From assembly GCA_019925105.1 (NCBI GenBank), contig JAHGAU010000007.1, positions 124,001-188,000 of the forward strand: a DNA stretch of 64,000 nucleotides, read 5' to 3'. Of this stretch, positions 32,548 to 47,574 are shown piece by piece; position 1 is the first letter of the stretch, and each line of letters opens with the position of its first letter. Made by a program: the position numbers and the translations under genes. Below the pieces are notes generated by a model. That model saw only the letters and a list, made by a program, of their open reading frames with translations, did not search any database and had not been told where the DNA came from. This DNA comes from Niebla homalea. Its lineage: Eukaryota; Ascomycota; Lecanoromycetes; Lecanorales; Ramalinaceae.

Positions 32548-35478
32548 TCATGTGGAAGGTTGGGACCTCCCCCCCGAAGCCTCAACATGTCCCACGTCCG
32601 GTCCATCATCTTCCCCTCGATCCATCACTGCCGCCGCATCCGTGGTAACACTACTCTCCTCCTTATCTTTCCCTCGAATGTTTGCGTCCATGGTTTTTCG
32701 CACTCCGAGTGCTCCCTTCAGCCCCTTGCTCCCCCGTCTCTTCAAGTTCGAATTCCTTTTCTCACCACCGTTTACCTTCTGCAGGATCGTGCTCCTTCTC
32801 TTGGCCCCATCCAAACATACCGGATCCACCTGCTTGCGAGCGGCTGGCACAGCTTCGAGATACAATGGCATGATGGCGCCAAAAGCAAAAGCCGCCACGA
32901 TAACAGCATACGAGTACTTGACTCCTCGGCGGTCCCTCACAGGGGATTCGATTCCCGGAATGACCGCGCCGCCAGATGTACCTACCGCGAGGGCAATAGC
33001 ACCCCATTTAGTCTGTGCACCCAGGCCACGGAGAGAGATGGCAAAGATCAAGCTGAATATGCCGGATTCGAAGAGAAAGATCAGGATGATCATGGCAACG
33101 CCAGTGTAGCCGTTGGTAGACATGGCAAGCGCAGATGTGATGACGACGCCAACGTAGAGCAGGCCGAGGATGTGTCGCGGCTTGAGCCAGACCCCCATCA
33201 ATGCAGTGAGAAAGCGTCCTACCGCAAAGACTGTGTGGCCGAGTGATTGGTAATCGAATGGGCTGAGCGTCGAGTTGGGCCGCACAACAGCGACATACTC
33301 TTGGCCATAGCTGGCTATGGCTTCCTGACCGCCCACGTAGCAGAATTGGCTGAACACGCCTGCGATCAGGGTCGTATAGATGACGGGCAAGCCGAGCACT
33401 TTGCGGCTGTGGATGGCCTCGCGTTTCAGAGCTTGAGCCTCGAGCTCTTCGTCACTGGCTTCGGGTATGGGGAGGTAGAAGAAGATGAGGGCGAGGATGA
33501 CGTCGAAGAGAGCAATGCCAAGGTAAGTCCACTGCACGTCGACCAGGCTTGGGGCGTCGTTGACATTCTTGAATAGGACTTTCTTTGCAAGGATGGGAGC
33601 CACGACCGTGCCGATCGCTTGGACACCTTGTGAAATGTTGAGACGCGTTTCGGCATATTCAGGTGGACCACACAACGAGATGAATGGATTGCCCGCCGTC
33701 TCGAGCGTGGCGACCCCAAGGCCGATGAAGAAGTTGGAGATGAGAAAGGCAGGGAACGAAGCTAGGACAGCGGACGGCCAGAAGACAAGAGTGCCGACCC
33801 CGTAAATGCAGAGACCGCACATGAAGGTCGCTTTGAACCCGTATTTGCGAAAAACATGCCCAGCGAAAGTTAAAGGGGCAACAATGTAGGCTCCGTAATA
33901 TGCTGCATGGAGGCCAACCGCTTGACTCGAATTGATGTGGGTGACGACTTGGAATTGTTCATTCAAGACGCTGAGTAGACCGTACGCGAAGCCCCATAGG
34001 AAAAATAAGATGGTGACTAGCGAATTGGGGAAGATGGATTCTTTGTTGGTCAACTTGACCATGCTTTTCGGATTCTTCATGTTGACAAAGTCGAGGATTG
34101 TGAGAGAAGGCGTTCGCGGTCTCGACTCCGTGTCGCCCCAGGTGGCATGACTTGGTGAGAGATTCAGCGCAGCGGGACTGGTAGGACTGTGGTTGGAGTT
34201 CAGCGTGGCAGCCGTAGTTTCTGGTGTGGTCAGGAAGTCCATCATGCCCATTTCCCCATCATCTTTCGGCTCTGGCTCCAACGAGTCCGAATCGTCTGCT
34301 TTTGGTCTCCGCTTCATCGCAGGCGCCATAGGCGATAGGGGTGGAGTCGCCAGGCCCGGGGAATTGGGAGGCAGTGTTGAGGTTTTTTGACTCCTTGGCT
34401 TCATATTCGCCCATTGTGCATCACCGGGACCGGCAAAGGGATTCCCTTGCAATTGACCTGCAGCTTTGATTTTGCCGAGAAATGCAGGAAAGACCTTAGC
34501 AACCAAGGGCTTGATACCAGGCACACAGGCGCAGATCATCCCAACATGGACCTCCACCGCGGACCACATGAATGAGAGCGACGTGACCCACGAATAATCC
34601 CCGTACTCATTCATCGAACGTCCGCCTGTGGTTTGTTTCAATTTTGCTAGAGCAGCGGACTCTAGATACGCAATACGGACGACATCGACAACGGCGACAA
34701 ATGCACCGAAGCTGAATGTGATGATCAAGATGAGCTTCTCATTCCTCGGCAGCCGCATACCTGTGAGGATGGGCATGGGCAGGAATAGAAGTGCCAAGTC
34801 AGTGATGATGTTGACCGGCGCCGAAGACAAGTATAGTGTCACGATATCAATGCATGTCGCGGTTTCCGGCGGTGGATCTAGAAAAGCGGCGCCAACTGGT
34901 CGACATTGGAAGACATTAAGGAAGGTCAGAGCGATGCCGGCCACATTGACCACCACGAGAGTTGCCCATGTGGTCAATCGAAAGATGCGTTGATTCTTGG
35001 CTAGCGTCAGGTAGAAGAGGCAGATGGAGGTCTTGGTGGCCATCAAGGCGGGATTCTGCATGAATCAGTCTGGCGTTCAATGCGTGAGACTGATGTCTCG
35101 GGTACCCACATAGAGCACAGTGAAGACATATTCCACCTTTCTCAAACTTCCTTTGTTCTCTTCCAGCACATTGGTCTCGTGCCGACCCAGCCCAATAGAA
35201 GTGCCATAGCAAATGGAGAAGGAGAAGCCGAATGCGATGAGCTGCTATCCGTGAGCCAATGTCGTTGACTCTGGCTACTTTGATCTTTCACAATGACCTA
35301 CCCAGGCGAGGATAATGGCGTAATCATCATTGCTGATTCTCTTGACAATCCCAAACCGCGATATCAGTCTCAGCACGACAAAGGCCGTTGATAGGCAGAG
35401 CATGATGATGGTGACGGTCAGCACCTCGGAGGCGCGACTCTGCTTATCGAGCATCTCCCTTTCTGCCATGTCCGCCAT
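32548..35478 (-). CDS. fusion of PTH11-type 7TM domain with fucose-permease-type MFS transporter
   Basis: Exons 35478-35302, 35241-35110 and 35055-32548, all phase 0, 938 residues. Residues about 15-295 are a fungal rhodopsin-like (PTH11-type, no CFEM) seven-helix domain: VLRLISRFGIVKRISNDDYA, then splice-made FTVLYNPALMATKTSICLFY and a late MWSAVEVHVGMICACVPGIK. A Ser/Pro-rich linker (about 300-440) leads to a full MFS transporter (about 445-845) of the L-fucose:proton symporter type, with FFLWGFAYGLLSVLNEQFQ and ETAGNPFISLCGPPEYAETR. The third exon runs 2.5 kb without a stop through both domains, so the fusion does not depend on a guessed splice. It could be a sensor-transporter at the plasma membrane (inference). 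The C-terminal 90 residues are basic and cytosolic. The next gene upstream on the same strand is a sugar transporter. Confidence 0.85.
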
Positions 35479-36268
35479 CTGGACGATTCTGCTCCTCCTC
35501 TTCTCACCACCTCACCGATAGTAGACTTGGTTGGGCCCGTGTTTGGCGGGACGATCCATCTCCCTTATGCACATTTGAGCACAGGGTTGCCCGGTCCTTC
35601 ATTGACTGTAGTGAAGCAGGATGGTGGCGAGGATAGCGAGGTCGGACAATCTGTCGATGAGCAGTTCTACCAATATCGAGAAAGTGTTGAAGAAATGGTG
35701 AAGCGGTCTCGGCGGTCACCCATGATCGACAATCAGATCTCCTTCTCAGCGAATCAAGAAAAGACAAGCCCTAAGAGATTAGACAAAATGATCGATGGCC
35801 TGCAATACCCGCGCTATCGGATGTTTCCCTCCCCCACCTACTCAATCTGCGATTGCGTATGTGATTGTTGATTGGGTTTTCCGTGGAGAACAGCGTCATG
35901 AGAAGTATGTTTCGGTCTCAACAGCACCAAGCCTAATATGACTTTGGTCTTTCCCACAAAGCGGCGTTGGTACAGTGGCGTCGGTGGTCGTGTGCTCGAG
36001 TCAAGTGTGGGGCTAAGGAGATCTAAGTTAGGGAGGCGATGCCGCTTGGAGCAGCTCTGTGGGGTTCCAGCGCGCCGGGATCCACCGGTTCGGCATTGTT
36101 CGCTCACTGTCCACTGGCATAGAGCCCTGAGGTGAGGTACCCCGCCAACCCCACAGGAGCGAAGTGGGGAGCCCTGCATGAATAGCAGTGAATCAGAATG
36201 AGAAAGTGGCGCAAATGCATGCATATATACGCGCAGTCTGCATTTCACTATCCAAACATATCATGCAA
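35479..36268. other. intergenic between two transporter genes
   Basis: Upstream region of the fusion gene and 3' flank of the sugar transporter, same strand. No gene. Confidence 0.45.
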
Positions 36269-38037
36269 TCAAGACACAACGCCCCTATCCTCCGTACCTC
36301 CAAGTCCATTGTGCCCTGCCTTCTGGCCTCCAACGCTACTCAATCGCCTCTCAGTGTCGGCGGCCGTCCAGCCCTTGCTCTTCCACGGCTTGACCCGCAA
36401 TCTATACATCTCATCCACCTCCTCCAATGTCTTCCCCTGTGCCTCCAACAGGAAGAAGTAGACCGTGACACTTGCAGCACCGCAACAAGCCGCAAACACA
36501 TAGCCATACCGGAAGTCGATCGCAGAGGTGATGAATGGTGTGAAGAATGCAATCAGGAAATTCCAGATCCAATTGCTGGCGGTACTCAACGCCATGCACT
36601 GCGCTCGGTAGCGTGATGGATATAGCTCCCCTGTCACGGTCCATACCATGGGTCCCCACGTGCTTGCAAATGCGGCGATAAAAAGACAGGCGAAGACAAT
36701 CATGGCCGTGCCAGCTTGCGGCGTGTTCTGCGGCGTGGTTTGATCGAGAGCGAAATGCCCTACGCTGGCGAAGACAAGGAAGCACATGCACATCCAGCCG
36801 CCACCGAGGATGAGAGAGATGCGGCGACCGAAGCGCTCCACGAAGTAGAGGCCCGGGAAGGTACAGACCACGTTGACGGTCCCAAGGATGATTTGCGTTT
36901 CGAAGCTGTTGTTGAGCCCAGTTGAAACGAAGATTGTCGTCCCGTAGTAGAAGAAGAAGTTGGCACCTGTCAACTGTTGAAAAGCTTGCAAGACCACCCC
37001 AAGGATGGTGCGGTAGGCCATACGAGGGCCAGTGAAGACTTCCCACCAGTGTGGCTTACCGCCTGCTGTTTCGGCTTCCAGTGCCTCTTTCATTTCCGCG
37101 AGTTCAAGGGCAACCTTCCGGTGGTTGTCGCTCACTCCGAGCAGCTTTGTCATTGTGTGCTTGGCGGCATCAGGTCTGCCCTTGCGAAAATTGTGTTTGG
37201 GCGTTTCGGGGAAGAAGAGGATACCAACGCCGAGAACGATTGCCCACAGAAAGCCAATGCCCATTGGTATGCGCCATGAGGCTGTGTTCTGAATCCGCTC
37301 CGTGCCATAGTTGACAATGTTCGCAAAGAGGATGCCGACAGTGATGAAGAGTTGGTAGCAGCTGTAGCAACCGGCTTAGTATCAATGGCCGGCTCCGATG
37401 GGGAAGCCATGTGTCAAGACAGGACGTACCATACAATTGCACCCCTGACGTGTGTGGGCGCACTCTCGCTCTGGTACAAAGGCACCAAGATACTCAGAGC
37501 CCCTATCCCCAAACCAGCCACCCATCGTCCAACCACAATCTCGTACCATTTCGTGTTCGCCGCCATCTGGACAATGACTCCAACAGAGAATACAATGCAC
37601 CATCCACTGATGGAATACTTTCTGCCGAATCTATTGGCGAAGGGGGCTGCGATCAATGCTCCCATCAAGGTTCCTATCGACAAAAGCCCCACAATCAAGC
37701 CTGACCGAACGTTGGTGAATTGATATTTGGGTGGTCCGCTCGGGTTCATGGGATCGGGCAGCAGCTCGCCAAAACGCTGGAGAAAATCGTTCATCTCGAG
37801 GAAGCCAGAGATCTGGCCGGTGTCGTAGCCGAAGATCAGACCGCCCATCGAAACCAAGATGCCCATCACGAAGGTGCGCCATGTTGCAAGAGGGTAGGGG
37901 GAGTCGTCGAATTGGCTGTAGGACGGCTTGCGATGGTCAGGAGCAGGGGCGATCGTCTGTCCTTCTGATCTTTCTTTTGCATCTCCTGAAGATGCGGACG
38001 TAGAGGAAGGAGGGGATTTTTTCCCGAACAGGTTCAT
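36269..38037 (-). CDS. MFS sugar transporter
   Basis: Exons 38037-37430 and 37361-36269 (68-nt intron, GTACGT...CTACAG, branch ATACTAAG), 566 residues. Twelve-helix sugar porter family marks are present: FGYDTGQISG in helix 1, GRWVAGLGIGALSILVPLYQ followed by SESAP, NRFGRK and ERFGRR loops, FPETP after helix 6 and LQAFQQLTGANFFFYYG in helix 7. The splice restores GAIVCCYQLFITVGI in helix 5. It is a plasma-membrane facilitator or proton symporter for hexoses or a related sugar; the substrate cannot be named. The N-terminal 50 residues are cytosolic and Ser-rich. It follows the 7TM/MFS fusion gene on the same strand, separated by 0.8 kb. Confidence 0.92.
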
Positions 38038-39699
38038 GGTGATGATCTACCCAAGGTGGAGGTCTTTCGAGGCCTAGGATGGCTTTGTCCTGTCAGTGTC
38101 TGCACCGTCGGGTTTTCGCGCTCAGTTCAAATGTTGTAGAAAGCAAGATTCATGCAATAGCGTCGCGCTGGAGCGTCGGCGACTTTCAATCGAAAGAATT
38201 GGAGGCTGCTGGGGCGTTGGCTAAGCCCAGGACAGGCGAACGTTTTCAGTCGGAGGTGGTATATTCGCCATACCAATGAACAACAATGCCCGGATTAAAT
38301 AATATATCTCTCATCCTGAATAATCGCTCCAAGAAGTGGAGTTCAGCCTCCGCACATCCCGTTTCCCCAGATGCCAATAGAGTATGTCATTTCCCCAGAC
38401 CTCGCCTGCCTCCCGTGTGATCCTATTGGCAGGTGCAGTTTCCGCGTGGCGAAATGACGCAGGCCAAGGGCGAGCTGGTCGGGACAGCGACTTGGCTGGA
38501 GTGGCAACCAGATTTCGATGGAAGGACGGGTCTGACGGCATCAGCAGACCTCTCTGAGCAGTGTCGGTGACTCGGTGTAGATGAGATGTACTTGAGGACT
38601 TCCTCGGAAAATAGTGATATTGCGAGGCGGCATAATCGGATTTCTGGGATCGGGGGAAAGTGCCTGCGCAAATTTACCCCTGAGAATTCTTACCATGATA
38701 AAACACTCGCTAGTAAGACAGTCTCCTGGGTGTCAAGCTCGCTATCCGATGATCAGACTCTACCGGTATGCGTATGGTTAATCTGCTCTGGCTACTATCA
38801 TACCTTCGGACTTGTAGTAGCTGAATGTCCCACCTCATCATTTGCTGGGTTCCATCAGTCGATCGTGCGTTATGCGTTACTCTCTTGCGTTCAATTTCCA
38901 TGAGCCTTGAAGGTCGTTACTCCGCCCATTGGCATGTCTCTCAGGTATTGAAATGTCGTGAACATGGGAGCGAAGGGAACGTCTCTAGCAGGTTGTCAAA
39001 GTAAGTGTGATAAGCAGCTCTCCAGTGCCTGCTGCATCGTCAGCTTTGCGAAATTCTTTATCATACTTATACGTACATATTGATTGACTGTTGCTACTTT
39101 GAGACCTATATACATTGGGCATCGGTATGGTCGCCTCATCAAATAATCGATCTGTGATCTCTTGAAATCGTCTTTGTCCCATTGGGTCAAACAATCCTAC
39201 TCATTGGTTGTGAGTGATATATGCCATTTCCTTTGAGTGTCGGCAGTACCAGCAGTTTACCTAAGACCCCTGATGTCCAAACAATGGCAGCTTTGCGAAA
39301 ACCAATTATCGTTTGGTTCGTTTTTCAACAGATCGGAAAGGATCAGTATGCTTCTGTAACTTATCAACTACCTTCTTGGGCTTTCTGCAGCTGTTTCCAC
39401 TATTCAATAAATCCTTTTCTCAGGTCGCACGGCACCTCAGGCTCGGGATTTGATCCCCGCAGCAAGTTTCGCGGGGCATTCTGCCGTTTCCTCTTGCCGT
39501 CCATAATAATGTCGCCTAGAACCATCAGCAACCACGATGATGCACCACTTATATCGCTCCTTCTCAGGTAAGATGCATGATAAGTAGTAAGAATATGGCT
39601 CCACGGAATGCTGGGCGTTTTGCTCAACAACAGCCACGGCAGTGTCCTCATCTTTGTCCCCATATTTGACAAGTATTCCAGGGCTGTCTCTAGGTTAAG
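38038..39699. other. intergenic between divergent transporter and monooxygenase genes
   Basis: 1.7 kb. Frames on either strand are short and unrecognised. A GGGATTTGATCCC palindromic stretch at about 39444-39456 was inspected as a tRNA T-arm and rejected. Confidence 0.45.
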
Positions 39700-41134
39700 A
39701 TGGCGTATGAACGTATGCATATAGGTATTGTAGGCGCGGGAATAGGAGGATTGGTGGCTGCTATCGGCATCAGAAGAGCGGGACACCTGGTCACTGTACT
39801 TGAACAAGCTGCAGAATTAAAGGAGGTATGTTACTCAGTGCCCCATCCCGAGCTTCCGCTGATCATTTGATGAGATTGGCGCCGGCATACAGATTCCACC
39901 AAACTCGAGTCGAATATTGAAGCGGTATGGACTGTTTGAAAAGCTCGAGGCTGTTGCGGTCCGACCTGGTGCGCTCACGTTCCGTTCCTATCGTGATGGC
40001 CAAGTGTTGCATGATCTGGAGCTGAGGCCTGCTGCCGAAAAGAAATACGGACATCCTTATCTTCTGGCACATCGCGCCGACTTCCATAAGATCTTGGCTG
40101 AGGAGGCAACACGGCTTGGGGTTCAACTTATCCTCGGGTGCACCGTCACGGCAATTGACTTCGGCCTCAGGAGGGTACATATCCAAGGCGCCTCGCCCTT
40201 TGTTGCAGATGCCTTTATTGGTGCTGATGGTCTCAAGTCGTTTTGTCGAGGCGCCTTGCTTGGACACGCAAGCCCACCGAAGCCCACTGGTGATTTGGCC
40301 TACCGGATCGTTGTCAGCATCAAGGACATCCAGAAACATCGAGAGCTACAGGATCTGGTGGAAAGGCCAGTTCTCAACTACTGGTTGGGCCCGTCCGCTC
40401 ATGTTGTTTCCTACCTTGTTCAAGGAGGCAAGGCCCTGAATGTTGTCCTGCTTTGCCCGGATACACTGCATGAGATGGTGATGACGGAAAAGGCCAATCT
40501 TGAGGAGATGAGGAGCTTCTTTGAGCACTGGGAACCTAGGCTGAGACTTCTCCTGGACCAGGTGCAGGAGACCACCAAGTGGAAGCTCACCGATAGCGAA
40601 GAATTGCGGGAATGGAGGGATCCAAGTGGCAGGTTTGCTCTTCTTGGAGATGCATGTCACGCGACTCTGCCATACCTGTAGGCTGCATCATCCTTGGAAC
40701 CCAACTCAAATCACTGACATCATGCTAGGGCGCAAGGCGCCGCACAGGCTGTCGAGGACGGCGCTGTACTGGGAGAATTATTTGGACGAATCGAGAGGAA
40801 GTCTCAGATCCCGTATGCCTTGTCGTATTATGAAGAGCTTCGCAAAAACCGGACGACTCGCATCGTTCAAGAAAGCGCCACTCTGCGGAATATTTTCCAC
40901 ATGGAAGACGGTGAAAGGCAAAGGGAGAGAGATCGCCAGCTGCTCGAAGACGAGCCATTCGAGGGATTCCCCCACCGGTGGGCTGATCCTCACTTTCAAC
41001 AGTGGCTGTTTGGATACGATGCATTTGAGGAGGTCGAGAAGGTGTGGCCAGGACGTAAGTCATTGAGTGTCAACTCTTCCCAGATCGATATCACTAACGA
41101 TCCTTGCAACAAAGCAATATGTGAACGTTGTTAA
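39700..41134 (+). CDS. FAD-dependent monooxygenase, salicylate-hydroxylase-like
   Basis: Exons 39700-39825, 39875-40677, 40729-41054 and 41115-41134, phases closing to 424 residues. The FAD-binding GxGxxG is at residues 12-17 (IGIVGAGIGGLVAA); the first splice adds IGAGIQIPPNSSRIL; the DG motif is GADGLKS and the GD motif LLGDACHATLPYLAQGA, the latter completed by the second splice. This is class A flavin hydroxylase architecture (UbiH/salicylate hydroxylase). It would add one oxygen to an aromatic or enone substrate using NAD(P)H; substrate unknown. The last intron (GTAAGT, branch CACTAACG) is 60 nt with no in-frame stop, so retaining it only inserts 20 residues before the same stop. No other catabolic genes adjoin. 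Confidence 0.87.
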
Positions 41135-41694
41135 TGGATTACGGAGCGATTAGCATAGACAGTTGCGTTTTTCTAGCATTTGAATTTGAGACCCGATCTT
41201 TGTGATCTCCCTTCACTAGTTGATGAATCGCTGGTACATTTCGAAATCTACCCCTATCTTTCTGGTGAAGTTAATGTATCTGGCCCTCTCTTGACTTGCA
41301 AACATCTGAGAAACTCTGCGAAGCCTCTCCTTCGCTCTGACAGCATTGCTCAGCGGCAGAGTTCGAGAACGACATGTAACTGTCGTCTCTCAAGCATGAG
41401 TGTTAAAGTAATTCAGAAAGGAGCCCTGAGCCCCTTATTCAGGGGCTAGAACTAACCCAAATGTAACGCCGGAGTTTGGCCGAAAGATATCGATCAAGTA
41501 CGTCAGAAGGTTTCATCAGACAAAGCCAATGGACTCCCCAAGAGTTATGTCTCCTCCAATGCTCCATCTTTACGCGCTATTCACTCTGAAATAGAGGAGA
41601 ACCCCTGGAGAATATACAAGGATGTCGTGAAAAAGCCGCCTCGGATACGTATTCGGCCCTCCATTCCTCCCGAGATAATCCCCCTCCAAGAGAA
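41135..41694. other. intergenic, leader of the GUT2 gene
   Basis: About 560 bp. Contains a small hairpin, AGCCCCTTATTCAGGGGCT, at about 41429-41447. No gene. Confidence 0.45.
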
Positions 41695-44272
41695 ATGGCT
41701 ACGCGAAACCGTCTCTTTCGCCCTCTGCTGTATGCTTCTGCAGCCGCGACTGCCGGCGGTACTGCACTCTATATCTCGTATCGCCCACGGAATCTCCCTG
41801 GCTCCGAACCTGCCCTTGTTCCCCCACCCAAGTATGGCGAAGATGGCCACATCGATCCCCCACGCTTCCCCCTTGTGAAAACCCGGGAGGAACAGATCGC
41901 GGACTTGAAGCGCAGTGCGGGCACCCAGAGCATAAACGGCCAGAAGAGCAAGGGCGTACTGGAATCGATGCTTGGTGGCGCCAAGGGTAACTCGCAGGTA
42001 CAAATTGAGGAAGAGGACGGAGGGGATGAAGAACCCTACGACCTCCTGGTCATTGGAGGAGGGGCAACCGGCTCGGGGATCGCGCTCGATGCCGCTACGA
42101 GGGGGTTGAAGGTGGCGATGGTCGAGAGGGATGACTTCGCCAGTGGGACGAGTAGTAAGAGCACGAAATTGGTGCATGGAGGGGTGAGGTACCTGGAGAA
42201 GGCCGTTTGGGATCTGGATTACAATCAGTATGGATTCCCTTGATCTACATGGCTACCACACCCGCCTTCAGAGGAGATCAAGCTGAGCCATGCTTCGCAT
42301 CGCAGGTACAAATTGGTCCGCGAAGCCCTCCGAGAGCGTAAGTATTTCCTGGATACAGCGCCGCATCTCTCCATGTGGTTGCCCATCATGATACCTATTC
42401 AAAAGTGGTGGCAGGCCCCCTACTTCTGGGCTGGGACCAAATTCTATGATCTACTTGCTGGTTCCGAAGGGATAGAGAGTTCATACTTTCTGACAAAGAC
42501 GAGAGCCATGGACGCCTTCCCAATGTTGAGGAAAGACAACCTGTTTGGGGCTTTGGTATACTATGGTACGCATCAGCCTATACAGCGGCATACGATCTGA
42601 GAGAAGTTGCTGAAGTATGTCAGATGGCGCGCACAATGACTCCCGGATGAACGTCTCGCTAGCAATGACAGCAGCGCTCTACGGCAGCACAGTAGTCAAT
42701 CACATGGAAGTGACATCCCTCGAAAAAGACGCCTCGGGCAAGCTCACCGGCGCCAAAGTTCGCGACCTTATTCCCTCCCGCAACAGCTCCTCCTCCTCGT
42801 CATCGAACCGTGAATTCTCCATCAAGGCTCGTGGCATCATTAACGCCACCGGCCCCTTTACTGACGCCATTCGCAAAATGGACGAACCCAACGCCTCCGA
42901 AATCGTCGCCCCCTCCTCAGGCGTCCACGTCATCCTCCCCGGCTACTACTCCCCTACGAAAATGGGCCTCATCGACCCCTCCACCTCCGATGGCCGCGTC
43001 ATCTTCTTCCTCCCCTGGCAGGGCAACACCATCGCGGGCACCACCGACGCCCCCACCACCATTACCCAGAATCCCATCGCAGGCGAAGAAGAAATCAACT
43101 GGATCCTCTCCGAAATCCGCGGCTACCTGGCCCCGGACATCAACGTCCGCCGCGGCGATGTGTTGGCAGCCTGGTCCGGCATCCGCCCGCTCGTCAAAGA
43201 CCCCAACTCCAAAAACACCGAGTCCCTGGTCCGGAATCACCTGATCACCGCATCCCCCTCGGGCCTCCTCACCTGCGCAGGCGGGAAATGGACGACCTAC
43301 CGACAAATGGCCGAAGAAACCGTCGACGACGCCATCACGCGCTTCTCCCTCTCCCCCCGGCCCCTCACCCGCACCCCCCGCGTGTCGGGAACCGAGATGG
43401 CCGAAGACGAAAGCAGCCTCGACGGTACCTGCCAAACTCACACCGTCCGCCTTGTCGGCGCCCACGGGTTCTCCAAAACCTTGTTCATCAACCTGATCCA
43501 ACATTTTGGCATCGAAACCGTAGTCGCCAAACACCTGTGTGAATCCTACGGCGATCGCGCCTGGACTGTTGCCGCGCTCTGCTCGCCCACAGAGAGTCGG
43601 TTCCCTGTGCGCGGGTTCAAATTATCGGGACTGTACCCCTTTGTCGACGGCGAGGTACGGTATGCAATACGGCATGAGTACGCGCAGACGGCCGTGGACG
43701 TGCTGGCCCGACGGACACGCTTGGCGTTCTTGAACGCGCAGGCGGCGTTGGAGGCGTTGCCCCGTGTCATAGACCTCATGGGCGAGGAGTTGCATTGGGG
43801 CAAAGAGAGGAGGGATCGTGAATGGAGGGACACGGTCACATTCCTGGGGAGTATGGGGTTGGCGAAGAGCAAGCTCGATGTGACGAGGAGGGACGTGGAG
43901 ACAGGGAGGGCGGGCGAATATGATGAGCATGAGAGGAAGTTGTACAGTCGGCATGGTGAGTGAATCTCATTTCCCTTCTCCCAATCGGGCGGGCGCGTGC
44001 CATATCTATGGAGTTGGGCGGGCGGGTAGCTTGTTGCAGCTAGGTATGGAACCGAGAAGTTGGTTGGTGTTGGTTGGTAGGTAGGTATATGGACGCAGTC
44101 ATCGGTGCAGAGGAGATCCCAAAGCCCGTACCAAGAAACCCGCGAAGCCATTTCATCGCTAACACACCACCGATTTGCTCCAGACCGTCCCGCCGACGTG
44201 ATCGAGAGCGATTCCACCTTCCTCACCGGCCAGAACCCCACCATCGGCGCCGACTCCCCCGTCAACAAATGA
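41695..44272 (+). CDS. GUT2: mitochondrial FAD glycerol-3-phosphate dehydrogenase
   Basis: Exons 41695-42227, 42306-42565, 42624-43955 and 44184-44272 give 737 residues. The N-terminus ([20 protein letters not shown]) is a basic, hydroxylated mitochondrial presequence followed by a hydrophobic stretch. FAD binding is at [13 protein letters not shown], then [15 protein letters not shown]; the third exon opens with [11 protein letters not shown] after a splice in phase 1, and [14 protein letters not shown] is the C-terminal family motif. The enzyme oxidises glycerol-3-phosphate at the outer face of the inner mitochondrial membrane and passes electrons to ubiquinone, for glycerol use and the NADH shuttle. 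The last exon is inferred: a GTGAGT donor at 43956 and CTCCAG acceptor (branch CGCTAACA) yield [19 protein letters not shown]; without it the protein would end two residues later at 43963. Confidence 0.93.
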
Positions 44273-45096
44273 AAAACACCCAACGTAACGTCCCGTCTTC
44301 AAGATCCAGGCTGGGCTGCGATAGGTTGGGATGGGATTATGGGAGGGGATTATGGGATATGGGTTGGGGGGTGGAGTATAAATGATTCGGACGGGGGATG
44401 GATGGATGGATGGCCGGATGGACGGATAACTTGGATTATTCTTCTCTGATGAACCGCCGTTTTCGGTGGTGTGTTGATAGATGGATGTGTATGTGTGTGT
44501 GTGTGTGAGCACGCTCACGGCGGTGGGTGGGAGGGAGGAAGGGAGTGAGGTAGGGAGAGAGGGAGGGCGTGAGGGAGAGAGGGCGTGAGGGAGAAAGGGA
44601 GGGAGGATTTTCGCTGTACATATAAACCCATACCCATCACTGTGCATACCCTACTCTACTCTACTCCACTCCACTCCAATCCATTAGCGTGCGAGTGTAG
44701 GAGCCGTTGTCCTTGTAGGGGAGACGCTGAGGTATGGAGACGGGTACATCGAATCGATAGTGTCCACGCAGAAAGCTCTAGAGAGTGATTCAACAATGTC
44801 GCAGAGACCATGGATGGGGGGGGGGAGCAACTGCCTGACCACAAACCGTAGATCTCCCATTTCGTCAGTGAACGGATGCAATGCTTTTGCCTCGTGCAAG
44901 ATATGTCCTATGATATATACATACATACAAAGGGGCTCCGATGGTCGATTGATTGCTCCCTCACTCCCCCCACGCTGCCTCCTCTTTCAAAGAAAGAAAA
45001 TCGACCAGTCTCCCATTCTCGATTTTCTTCTTTTATGCTGGCTCCCATCCATCACCGCCCCCTCGTGTCTCCAAGTCTCCTCGGTATCAAGCTCTT
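44273..45096. other. intergenic between convergent GUT2 and GDH genes
   Basis: 0.8 kb of 3' flanks, dominated by the simple-repeat cluster at 44396-44605. No gene. Confidence 0.5.
44396..44605 (+). repeat. cluster of simple repeats
   Basis: GGAT tetranucleotides (44396-44425), a TG dinucleotide run (44487-44508) and GGGA/GAGG-rich purine repeats (44526-44605) follow each other in the GUT2 3' flank. Typical slippage-prone DNA. Confidence 0.85.

Positions 45097-47574
<2,478 letters not shown>

Noticed and set aside
32548..35478. Two separate genes (7TM protein and transporter)
   Set aside because: No stop codon, splice acceptor with ATG, or intergenic gap between the domains; the linker is in one continuous frame.
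39440..39475. tRNA-like T-arm (GATCAAATCCC on the minus strand)
   Set aside because: No matching acceptor stem, D-arm or anticodon arm can be folded around it.
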